From positions 1-45,272 of the forward strand of contig CACDMT010000007.1 of NCBI GenBank assembly GCA_902553945.1: a stretch of 45,272 nt of DNA, written 5' to 3'. The DNA comes from an uncultured Alphaproteobacteria bacterium (GTDB taxonomy: Bacteria > Pseudomonadota > Alphaproteobacteria > HIMB59 > GCA-002718135). This document shows positions 29,773 to 38,658 of the stretch, one piece after another. The position numbers and the translations under genes were made by a program. A model generated the notes under the pieces. That model searched no databases. It was not told the origin of the DNA and saw only the letters and a list, made by a program, of their open reading frames with translations. The stretch's first letter is position 1; each line of letters begins with the position of its first letter.

Positions 29773-31992
29773 GTGTTTAAAATTTATAAATTACCTTTTT
29801 TTATATTAATTTTCATAATAATTTATCTATTATTTACGAAGTTTATTATAAATGATACAGGATATTATTTTGCATATGACTATATAATTAATAAACTAGA
29901 AATTAATAATACTAAAAATAAAATATCTTTAAAAAATAATCAAAATTTAGAAATAGAAAATATAGATAATACTTTTTTGTTTAAAGATGCCTATGGTTTT
30001 GCACCTAAGGAAATAAAAAAATTAGATAAATATGAACCTTCAATTGAACAACTTTATGAAACTAATACTTGGATAAGGTCTAATGGAGGGGATTATTCAA
30101 ACAAATTTTCAAATTTAAAATTAATAAATAAAGATAATATTTATAATTTAGATTTAGATTTTAAGTTAGAATTAGACAATAATAAAATATTTAAAAAAAA
30201 ATGGATGAATAATGTAGAGACTAATCCAATTTTTTTTAATGGACTACTATTCATCATAACGCCATTCAAAGAATTAATTGCCGTAGATATTTTAAATAAA
30301 AAAATTAAATGGAAATTTAAATCTCTTAAAAAAATTGACTCAAGAGGTATAACTTTATGGATTAATAAAAATGATAAAGATAAATCTTGTATATTTGTTC
30401 CAATACGTAATGGATTATTTTGTGTAAATTATAAAACTGGCAAACTTAATAAAAATCTTGGAAAAAATGGATTTATAAAAACAGGTATTGTAAGAGCTGC
30501 ACCCATAATTTGGAAAGATTATGTTGTTGTGGCAACTGTTAATGATCAAAAGGTAAAAATAATATCTTTAATTGACGGTAAAATCATTGATGAAATTGAT
30601 ATTCATCCAAAAAATAGGAAGTTCAAAGGTGGAAGTCCTTGGGGTGGAATTTCTTTTGATAAAAAAAATAGTTTGTTATTTTTAACTACTGGAAATCCTA
30701 GGCCAGCTTTGATTGGATCTTCAAGACCAGGTAAAAATAAAAATGCTAATAGCATAATTGCAATTAATTTAGAGGAAAGAAAAATATCTTGGACATTCCA
30801 AGAAGTTGCTCACGATTTGTGGGACTATGATATTGCTTCTCCGCCTTTATTGGCAACAATTAATTTAAATAATAAATTAGTCGATGTGGTAATTGTAACT
30901 ACAAAAATTGGAAATACTCTAATTTTTAATAGGATAAATGGACAATCACTTAATGACATAAAATATAAACATGTTCCAAGATCAGATTATAAAGAAGAAA
31001 TAGTATCTCCAAAACAAATTCAAATAACAAATCCTCAGCCATTTATGGATCTTAATTTTTCAATAGATGATTTTGATGGAAGGTTAAATTCTGAAAAGCA
31101 AAAAATATTACAAAATATTGATGATTATAATTTTGGTACTTTTATCCCACCATCTTTTAAAAAAGATGTTATTGTTTATGGATTGCATGGCGGAGCTCAA
31201 TGGCCTGGTGCAGTCTTTGACCCATTTACTCAAAATATATATTTGCAAGTAAATCAAATACCTTGGTTATTAAGATTATTTGTAACATCAGAAGAAACTC
31301 ATCCACAAAATATGCAAGAAGAATTTAATCTTTATAAACAGCTTTGTTCTTCATGTCATAAAGAAAATAGAAGTGGCAATTATCTTACGGTAGATGAAAA
31401 GAATATTGACTATGTTCCAAGTCTTGTAAAATTTAATGATGAAAATTATGTAGATTATAATTATTTTATTAATAAGATATCAAAAAAACATAAAATAAAA
31501 TTCATAGATGATGATTTGATTAAAATTCACAATTTATTAATTAATTGGGATAAAAAAATTTATAACTCTAGAAATTTTAATACAAATTTTCAATGGTCTC
31601 AATTTCTTTATTCTGATGATTTACCAGTTACTAAACCTCCATGGGGGAAAATTGTATCATTAAATATAATCGATGGTAAAATTAATTGGGAAGTTCCTAG
31701 TGGTTATGTAACATCAAAAAAAATTGGCACTTCTAATTTTGGAGGTTTAATTGTTACTGCAGGAGGAATTATTTTTTCAACCGGAACTAATGATAAAAAA
31801 ATAATAGCAACAAACTCTAATAATGGAGAGGAGTTGTGGTCTTATCAAATGATAGCTGCTGGAAGTACTGCCCCAATTACTTTTGAATTAAATCAAAAAC
31901 AATATATAGCTGTTGTTTCTACGGGTGGAAGATACCATAATTATTCTAAAAAATATGGTGAATTATACGTATTTAGCTTAGATATAGATTAG
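29773..31992 (+). CDS. Membrane-anchored PQQ-dependent dehydrogenase with inserted c-type heme motif
   Basis: N-terminal TM, propeller W motifs (GEELWSYQM, GKINWEV), EVAHDLWDYDIASPPLL, LYKQLCSSCHKENRSG; GTG start. Confidence 0.87.
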   Translation: MFKIYKLPFFILIFIIIYLLFTKFIINDTGYYFAYDYIINKLEINNTKNKISLKNNQNLEIENIDNTFLFKDAYGFAPKEIKKLDKYEPSIEQLYETNTWIRSNGGDYSNKFSNLKLINKDNIYNLDLDFKLELDNNKIFKKKWMNNVETNPIFFNGLLFIITPFKELIAVDILNKKIKWKFKSLKKIDSRGITLWINKNDKDKSCIFVPIRNGLFCVNYKTGKLNKNLGKNGFIKTGIVRAAPIIWKDYVVVATVNDQKVKIISLIDGKIIDEIDIHPKNRKFKGGSPWGGISFDKKNSLLFLTTGNPRPALIGSSRPGKNKNANSIIAINLEERKISWTFQEVAHDLWDYDIASPPLLATINLNNKLVDVVIVTTKIGNTLIFNRINGQSLNDIKYKHVPRSDYKEEIVSPKQIQITNPQPFMDLNFSIDDFDGRLNSEKQKILQNIDDYNFGTFIPPSFKKDVIVYGLHGGAQWPGAVFDPFTQNIYLQVNQIPWLLRLFVTSEETHPQNMQEEFNLYKQLCSSCHKENRSGNYLTVDEKNIDYVPSLVKFNDENYVDYNYFINKISKKHKIKFIDDDLIKIHNLLINWDKKIYNSRNFNTNFQWSQFLYSDDLPVTKPPWGKIVSLNIIDGKINWEVPSGYVTSKKIGTSNFGGLIVTAGGIIFSTGTNDKKIIATNSNNGEELWSYQMIAAGSTAPITFELNQKQYIAVVSTGGRYHNYSKKYGELYVFSLDID

Positions 31993-32669
31993 TGGAAAAT
32001 AATTTTAAAAAAAAATCACACTTTTCAAGATTGACTGATAAAATTCAAAGAAGAAATAGAGGTAATACTAATATGCTTATTAAAAACTATTTTTATTATT
32101 TTCTCTCTAAGTTTAAAAATTTTACTAAAGATAAAAGAGCTCATATTTTATTACAATTAAATAAAAGTTCAGTTATTGCAGAGATTGGGGTTTGGAGAGG
32201 AGAATTTTCAAATTTAATATATAATTTTTCTTTACCCAAAAAACTTATTCTTGTTGATCCTTGGGTATTTGATCCAAAAATAAGAGGATGTGCCCCTCAA
32301 GTTGATGGCAATGAACCACTTAATCAAAAATTTTTTGATGATGCTAAACTTTCAGTATATAAAAAATTTAAAGGTTTAGAAGAAGTCAATATTGTAGATA
32401 CGGATTCATTTAATGCATCCACTATTTATGATGATAATTATTTTGATTACATATATATTGATGGTGAACATTCCTATAATGCCGTTTTTAATGATTTAAC
32501 ATATTGGTATCCTAAACTGAAAAAAAACGGTAAAATTTTTGGAGATGATTTTTATTGGCGAGAAGAAGATAATTCATTTAGTGTTAAAAAAGCATATGAA
32601 GATTTTATATTACAATACAATATAAAAAAATGGTGCGTGTTTAAATCTCAAATTTGTCTTATTAAATAG
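31992..32669 (+). CDS. Class I SAM methyltransferase (Methyltransf_24-like)
   Basis: SSVIAEIGVWRGEFSNLIYNF, ILVDPW, YFDYIYIDGEHSYNAVFNDLTYWYPKLKKNGKIFGDDF; GTG start overlaps preceding stop. Confidence 0.82.
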   Translation: MENNFKKKSHFSRLTDKIQRRNRGNTNMLIKNYFYYFLSKFKNFTKDKRAHILLQLNKSSVIAEIGVWRGEFSNLIYNFSLPKKLILVDPWVFDPKIRGCAPQVDGNEPLNQKFFDDAKLSVYKKFKGLEEVNIVDTDSFNASTIYDDNYFDYIYIDGEHSYNAVFNDLTYWYPKLKKNGKIFGDDFYWREEDNSFSVKKAYEDFILQYNIKKWCVFKSQICLIK

Positions 32670-32670
32670 A

Positions 32671-33567
32671 ATGCCTAAAGATAAAATAATTGTAAGCTCA
32701 GCAGATAGTAAATATTTTCAACTTATTAAAGAATTATTCTTATCATTAAAAAAAGCAGATGTTTTTAACGAATATCAATTTGCAATTTTAGATACTGGAC
32801 TAAGTGAAGATCAGTATACTTATTTTAAGGATAATAATGTTAAAATTGAGGAGGCTAAGTGGAATGTAGATGTGCCAAAGTATAAAATTTTAGGCAGAAA
32901 TCACTTAAAAACTCAAGTTGCTCGAGCATTTTTGCCTGATTATTTTCCAAATTTTAAAATCTATATTTGGCTTGATGCAGATTTGTGGTTGAATGATCTG
33001 AGTACATTTCATTTATACGAGAGAGGAGCTATGCAGGAATGTTTAGCGATTACACCACAATCAGATAGATCGTATTTTAATAATGCTAACGTAGAGTGGT
33101 TTATGAACTTTCCCAAGAAAGTAAAAACAATAAATTATAAAAATATATCAAAATCAATTTCAAAAAAATTAGCAAGAAAATATGCGTTTTATTCGACACT
33201 AAATGCTGGAGCATTTGCAATTAGTTCAAAAAGAGAAATTTGGGATTGTTTTCAAAAAAATATTAAACTAGCTGCAAAGAAAGGTAGAATCTTTGGAACA
33301 GATCAAGTAGCTCTTGCTTTAAGTGTGTATGAAGATAAAATTCCAACTCAATTTTTACCAGCATATTGTAATTGGATGTGCGAATTTCATCTTCCAATGT
33401 TTAATGAACAATCGAAAAAATTTATAGAACCATACTTGCCATATCACCCAATAGCTCTAATACATCTTGCAGGATTAGACGAAATAAGAAAAGATAAAAA
33501 TGTACTTACAAAGGTAAAAAATATTAAGGGAGAAACATTAAATAGATCTCTAAGATTTAATGTTTAA
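32671..33567 (+). CDS. Glycosyltransferase family 8-like protein
   Basis: IYIWLDADLWLND (DxD-like), LNAGAFAISSKREIWDCFQ, GTDQVALALSVY. Confidence 0.65.
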   Translation: MPKDKIIVSSADSKYFQLIKELFLSLKKADVFNEYQFAILDTGLSEDQYTYFKDNNVKIEEAKWNVDVPKYKILGRNHLKTQVARAFLPDYFPNFKIYIWLDADLWLNDLSTFHLYERGAMQECLAITPQSDRSYFNNANVEWFMNFPKKVKTINYKNISKSISKKLARKYAFYSTLNAGAFAISSKREIWDCFQKNIKLAAKKGRIFGTDQVALALSVYEDKIPTQFLPAYCNWMCEFHLPMFNEQSKKFIEPYLPYHPIALIHLAGLDEIRKDKNVLTKVKNIKGETLNRSLRFNV

Positions 33568-34267
33568 ATTTGATAAACTTGTTTTTGGTGATGCAGGTTG
33601 GGGTGATGAATTTCTAATTGCTACTTTAATGACATTACTAGTAAGTATAATGTCAATGGGTTTGGGATTATTCATAGCAATAATAACTGTGTGGGCCAAG
33701 CTTATTCAGAACAAAATTACTAGACTCTTAGCTAATTTTTATACAACAGTAATAAGAGGCGTACCTGAATTATTAGTAATTTATTTAATTTTTTTTGGTG
33801 GAAATGCAGTTGTTATGAAAATAGCTAAAATTTTTGGTTATCATGGCTATATCGAACTCAATGCATTTACTATTGCAACAATTGCGATTGCTATAATTTC
33901 AGCAACTTATTCAAGTGAAGTTTTAAGAGCTGCTTACTTATCAGTTTCTAAGGGTCAATTAGAAGCCGCTAGGGCATTAGGCATGAATAAATTCAGTATT
34001 TTTATAAAAGTTATTAGCCCTCAAGTAATCAGATATGCTTTACCAGGCATTGGAAATGTATGGCAAATTACACTTAAGGATACTTCGCTAATTTCTGTTA
34101 CAGGTCTTGTAGAAATAATGAGACAATCAAGAATCTCTTCAAATGTTGAGCATTCTCCTCTAACATTTTTAATAACAGCTGCAGTTTTATATTTGTGTTT
34201 AACTACTTTTTCAGGAAGATTTTTCAAATATTTAGAAATAAATTACTCAAAGGGATATTCAACATGA
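33560..34267 (+). CDS. Polar amino-acid ABC transporter permease (HisQ-like)
   Basis: TVIRGVPELLVIYLIFFGG, EVLRAAYLSVSKGQLEAARALGMNKFSIFIKVISPQVIRYALPGIGN. Confidence 0.92.
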   Translation: MFKFDKLVFGDAGWGDEFLIATLMTLLVSIMSMGLGLFIAIITVWAKLIQNKITRLLANFYTTVIRGVPELLVIYLIFFGGNAVVMKIAKIFGYHGYIELNAFTIATIAIAIISATYSSEVLRAAYLSVSKGQLEAARALGMNKFSIFIKVISPQVIRYALPGIGNVWQITLKDTSLISVTGLVEIMRQSRISSNVEHSPLTFLITAAVLYLCLTTFSGRFFKYLEINYSKGYST

Positions 34268-34971
34268 TTGAATATTTTCAGAGTTTTCAAAATACTTTAA
34301 TTTTTAAAAATTTTTTTATAGTTCTATCTGGCCTAGACAATACCCTACTGCTTTTATTAGTTTCTTTACCAATAGGTTTTATATTAGCATTAATTTTTGC
34401 TCTTGGAAGAGTATCAAAGATAAAGTTATTATCTTCTACGATTGCAAGTTATATCTTTGTTATAAGAGGGACACCATTATTAGTTCAAATTTATTTAATT
34501 TATTTTGGATTAGGTTCAGTAAAATATATTAGAGAAAGTTTTTTATGGTATGCATTAAAAGAGCCTTTTTGGTGTGGAGTAATTGCTTTAACAATCAACA
34601 CAGTTGCCTATGGGGCAGAAATTTTTAGAGGAGGTATTCAATCAATTGATAGGGGTCAAGTTGAATCAGGCTTATCACTAGGTTTTAGTAAATTTTTGCT
34701 TTTAAGAAAAATAATTTTACCTATTGCTATTAGAAAAGTTTTACCTTCATATGGTAATGAATTAATACTAATGGTTAAGGCTACTTCTTTAGTTAGTTTG
34801 ACAACTTATATGGAGATGACTGGTTTAGCTAGAAAGATAATGGCAAAAACTTTTGCACCAGTAGAAGCTTTTATCGCTGCTGGAATTCTCTATTTATTTT
34901 TAAATTTTTTAATGGTTCAATTTGTAAAATATTTAGAATGGAAATATAATCCACACTTACGACTAAACTAA
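34264..34971 (+). CDS. Polar amino-acid ABC transporter permease (HisM-like)
   Basis: VIRGTPLLVQIYLIYFGLG, GAEIFRGGIQSIDRGQVESGLSLGFSKFLLLRKIILPIAIRKVLPSYGNE; start at ATG 34264 (ATGA overlap). Confidence 0.92.
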   Translation: MIEYFQSFQNTLIFKNFFIVLSGLDNTLLLLLVSLPIGFILALIFALGRVSKIKLLSSTIASYIFVIRGTPLLVQIYLIYFGLGSVKYIRESFLWYALKEPFWCGVIALTINTVAYGAEIFRGGIQSIDRGQVESGLSLGFSKFLLLRKIILPIAIRKVLPSYGNELILMVKATSLVSLTTYMEMTGLARKIMAKTFAPVEAFIAAGILYLFLNFLMVQFVKYLEWKYNPHLRLN

Positions 34972-35442
34972 CTATCCTTTAAATTTCTTGTGACAGGAAC
35001 CACAATTTTCAGCCATTGATTTAAATGAATCATTAAGCATCTCCTGATCTTCTAATTCCACACTTAGTTTAATCATCTCAATATCATTTATAAATTTTTG
35101 GGTGTATTCTGCAAAAGTATCGATCTTCTCAATATTATCTGGATCATCAACTGTAGTCCAAATTGATTCACTAGCCTTACCATATTGACTGCCTTCAGGG
35201 AATAAACCCTTAAATTGTATTGCTGCATTAAGCAATATTTCGCTTAATCTTTGAATTTCTTCAAAATTTTCTGAAGATATAATTTTGTGAATTTTCGAGG
35301 ATGAGCTTTTTATTTCCTGCATTTTAGCCATTCTTGTATTAACTATTTCCTCTAGAGATTTGTCTTCAAGAGTGACTTGATGGGCGAAAATAAGAGTGGG
35401 TAAAACAAAGGTTAGCAATAAAATTTTAAATATAATAGCCAT
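34972..35442 (-). CDS. Cytochrome c'-like (c-prime/c556) protein
   Basis: Signal peptide, four-helix-like sequence, C-terminal ENCGSCHKKFKG. Confidence 0.88.
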   Translation of the reverse strand: MAIIFKILLLTFVLPTLIFAHQVTLEDKSLEEIVNTRMAKMQEIKSSSSKIHKIISSENFEEIQRLSEILLNAAIQFKGLFPEGSQYGKASESIWTTVDDPDNIEKIDTFAEYTQKFINDIEMIKLSVELEDQEMLNDSFKSMAENCGSCHKKFKG

Positions 35443-36319
35443 TTTTAGTAAGAATACTATTTAGGTACTTATATCCAATTTTTGCATATTCAAGTGGGTT
35501 TGCTTTTTTTGGATCTTGTTCAGCTTCAATAACTAACCAATTTGTGTATTCATTATCATATAAAATTTTTATCAATGGATTATAATCAATACATCCATCA
35601 CCTGGTACAGTAAATACACCTTCTAAAAACGAGTCTCTAAAACTTAAATCATTTTTTATTGAATTAAGAAAAATATTTTTTCTTATATCTTTACAATGTA
35701 CATGATTAATTCTTGAAATATAAGTTTTCAAAATTTTTTCATAATCTGCTTTAGCAAACATTAAATGCCCGGTATCATATAGAAGAAAAGTATTTTCATT
35801 TGTACAGGAGATAAATTTATCAACATCTTCTTCTGATTGAATTATCGTTCCCATATGTTCGTGGTAAGACATTGGCATTCCTTCATCAATTAACATGTTA
35901 GAAAGTTCATTAATTTTTTGGCAATAACTTTTCCATTCATCTTTCTCCAAACTTGGCCTGGAACTTAATGGTTTGCTCCCATCTCCTTGTATTGATCCTG
36001 ACACATCAGCAAATATAAATACATCTGCCTTTACAAGTTTTAATAAATTTAAATGATCTTGAAGAGCTAGCCATTCTTCTTTAGCTGTTCTTGCCCTTAA
36101 CAAAGATCCATACCATCCACCTGGCATTTTTAAATTGAATTTATTTAATAAGAAATTAGTTATTCCAGGGTTTCTGGGAAATTTCCCTCCAAGCTCAATT
36201 CCGCTAAAACCAGATGTTTTTGCATCTTCTAGACATTTTTCAATTGGGGTATCTCCTCCTAATTCAGGCATGTCATCATTGCTCCAAGCTATCGGAGCTA
36301 TTCCTAATTTTATTTTCAT
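35426..36319 (-). CDS. iolE: Myo-inosose-2 dehydratase-like sugar phosphate isomerase/epimerase
   Basis: KLGIAPIAWSNDDMPELGGDTPIEKCLEDAKTSGFSGIELGGKFPR, YHEHMGTIIQSEEDVDKF, VPGDGCIDYNPLIKIL. Confidence 0.88.
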   Translation of the reverse strand: MKIKLGIAPIAWSNDDMPELGGDTPIEKCLEDAKTSGFSGIELGGKFPRNPGITNFLLNKFNLKMPGGWYGSLLRARTAKEEWLALQDHLNLLKLVKADVFIFADVSGSIQGDGSKPLSSRPSLEKDEWKSYCQKINELSNMLIDEGMPMSYHEHMGTIIQSEEDVDKFISCTNENTFLLYDTGHLMFAKADYEKILKTYISRINHVHCKDIRKNIFLNSIKNDLSFRDSFLEGVFTVPGDGCIDYNPLIKILYDNEYTNWLVIEAEQDPKKANPLEYAKIGYKYLNSILTKNGYYI

Positions 36320-36362
36320 GTTGTTTTGTTTATTTCATGATAGATTAAAAATAAAGATAAAT

Positions 36363-37178
36363 ATGAACATTTTATTAGTAGACGGAAATGAAAAAGAGGC
36401 TTCTGATAGATATATTAGAATGGGTATGGAAACCCAATTTGAAGTTTATAAAAAAATTTTAACAAAAAATAGTAAAAGCAGTATTAATGTCACTTTAATT
36501 CAACCAGCTATTCATGATCAATACCTTCCAGTAGGCACAAATCTTGATGATTTTGATGCAATTGCTTGGACAGGAAGTTTATTAAATATATATGATGAAA
36601 CTGCATCTATAGTTAAACAAATAGATCTAGCTAAAGAATTATTTAAAAGAAAAAATAAAATTTTTGGAAGTTGCTGGGGGTTACAAGTTTTAGTTACCGC
36701 AGCTGGTGGGAAAGTAAGAAAAAATCCCAAAGGACTTGAGGCAATTGTTGCAAAAAATATTAAATTAAATGAAGAAGGCTGTATTCATCCAATGTATAAA
36801 AACAAAAAAAAACAGTTCAATGCATTTTGCTGGCATTATGATGAGGCTGAAACGTTACCTAATAATACTAAAGTACTTGCTTCCAACAATAAAAGTAAAT
36901 TTCAATCAATAAGTTTTACATTTAATAATTCATCTATATGGGCTGTTCAATACCACCCAGAATTTAACCCAAATTGGATGGCTGGTCTAATGATTCAAAG
37001 AAAAGATATTTTATTACAAAATAATATATATAAAAACTCTTTAGATTTTGAAAAAGAAAAAAATATTTTATTAAATCATAATGAAATAAGCGACAAAGTA
37101 TTTAACGATTATGTTGATTTAATTGATGAAAATACACATTCTTTAGAAATTGCAAATTGGCTAGAATTAAAAATCTAA
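36363..37178 (+). CDS. Type 1 glutamine amidotransferase (class I GATase)
   Basis: IFGSCWGLQVLVTAAGGKV, WAVQYHPEFNP; start trimmed to MNILLVDGNEK. Confidence 0.88.
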   Translation: MNILLVDGNEKEASDRYIRMGMETQFEVYKKILTKNSKSSINVTLIQPAIHDQYLPVGTNLDDFDAIAWTGSLLNIYDETASIVKQIDLAKELFKRKNKIFGSCWGLQVLVTAAGGKVRKNPKGLEAIVAKNIKLNEEGCIHPMYKNKKKQFNAFCWHYDEAETLPNNTKVLASNNKSKFQSISFTFNNSSIWAVQYHPEFNPNWMAGLMIQRKDILLQNNIYKNSLDFEKEKNILLNHNEISDKVFNDYVDLIDENTHSLEIANWLELKI

Positions 37179-38656
37179 TAAAAATTATTTACTGCATTAA
37201 TAACATTTTTCCATTTATTTACATTAGATTTTGCTTTTTTCTTTTTTAAATTAGGAATTGAGATAGAATTTTTTTTCCATAATTTTTTTATATCATCTGT
37301 ATTTTTAATAATTCCAGCTTGTAAGCCAGCAAGAAAGGCGGCGCCTAAAGAAGTTGTTTCTATATTTTCTGGTCTAATTATTTTTATTTGAGTGATATTA
37401 GAAAGACTTTGAAGAAAACTATTATTGTTAATCATTCCTCCATCAACTTTGATTTCACTTATTTTTATTTTTGAGTCTTTTTCCATACATTCTATTAGTT
37501 CATATGTTTGATAAGAAAGACTATCTAGTGTAGCTTTAACTATATCTTCTTTAGAGGTATTTCTTGTTAAGCCAAAAAAACTTCCTCTAGCATTTGCATT
37601 CCAATATGGCGCCCCCAATCCAGTTAAAGCTGGAACAAAAAAAACATTTTCTTCTTTGTTTGCTTTTTTATAAAGTTTGTCAGTTTCTTTAGAATTTTTA
37701 AAAAAATTTAAATTATCTCTTAGCCATTGAATTGCTGAACCAGCAACAAATATACTACCTTCATAGCAAAACATTTTTTTTCCATTTATTTTAAAAGCAA
37801 CAGTTGTAAGTAATCTATTTTTTGATAATTTAAATTTATTACCGATATTCATTAATAGAAAACAACCTGTTCCATAAGTACTTTTAGAATGACCTTTATC
37901 GAAGCAAGCTTGACCTATAGTAGCTGCTTGTTGATCACCTGCCATACCTCCTATCTTAATTGCACTTCCAAATAAATCTGTTGATCCAAAATCATATGAA
38001 TTCTCAACTACCTTAGGTAATATTTTTTTTGGTATTCCAAAAGTACTTAACATATCCTCAGACCATATTTCTTTTTTAGAGTCAAATATCATAGTTCTTG
38101 ATGCATTGGTTATATCTGTCAAATGAGATTTACCTCTAGTTAAATTCCATAGCAGCCATGTATCAATTGTACCAAAAACAAGATTATTTTTTTTAAGAAT
38201 TTCTTTTGCAGATTTTACATTTTTTAATATCCATTGTATTTTTGTAGCTGAAAAATAGGGATCAAGTGTTAAACCAGTGATTTGTTGTATTTTTTTATCT
38301 TTGATTCTTTTTTTTAAACCTAAGCAGTATTCACTTGTTCTTCTGTCTTGCCATACAATAGCATTATATACAGGTTTCCCATTTTTTTTATTCCATAATA
38401 CTGTTGTTTCTCTTTGATTTGTAATACCAATTGAAATTATGTTATTTGATTTTAATTTATTTTTTTTTAAAATTTTTTTTATTAGAATCTTTACATCATT
38501 CCATATTTCATTTGCATTATGCTCCACCCATCCATCTCTGGGGAAATATTGATTAAATTCTTTTTGTAAAATGTCGTATATTTCAAATTTTTTATTGTAC
38601 AAAACTATTCTAGAACTAGTAGTGCCCTGATCAATAACTAAAAGATAATCTCTCAT
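37175..38656 (-). CDS. glpK: Glycerol kinase
   Basis: IDQGTTSSRIVLYN, ITNQRETTVLWNKKNGKPVYNAIVWQDRRT, MAGDQQAATIGQACF, GGMINNNSFLQSLSNI. Confidence 0.96.
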   Translation of the reverse strand: MRDYLLVIDQGTTSSRIVLYNKKFEIYDILQKEFNQYFPRDGWVEHNANEIWNDVKILIKKILKKNKLKSNNIISIGITNQRETTVLWNKKNGKPVYNAIVWQDRRTSEYCLGLKKRIKDKKIQQITGLTLDPYFSATKIQWILKNVKSAKEILKKNNLVFGTIDTWLLWNLTRGKSHLTDITNASRTMIFDSKKEIWSEDMLSTFGIPKKILPKVVENSYDFGSTDLFGSAIKIGGMAGDQQAATIGQACFDKGHSKSTYGTGCFLLMNIGNKFKLSKNRLLTTVAFKINGKKMFCYEGSIFVAGSAIQWLRDNLNFFKNSKETDKLYKKANKEENVFFVPALTGLGAPYWNANARGSFFGLTRNTSKEDIVKATLDSLSYQTYELIECMEKDSKIKISEIKVDGGMINNNSFLQSLSNITQIKIIRPENIETTSLGAAFLAGLQAGIIKNTDDIKKLWKKNSISIPNLKKKKAKSNVNKWKNVINAVNNFY

Positions 38657-38658
38657 AA

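Noticed and set aside
36135-36362. N-terminal extension of the glutamine amidotransferase ORF
   Set aside because: Lies antisense to iolE; the GATase fold begins at MNILLVDGN (36363).
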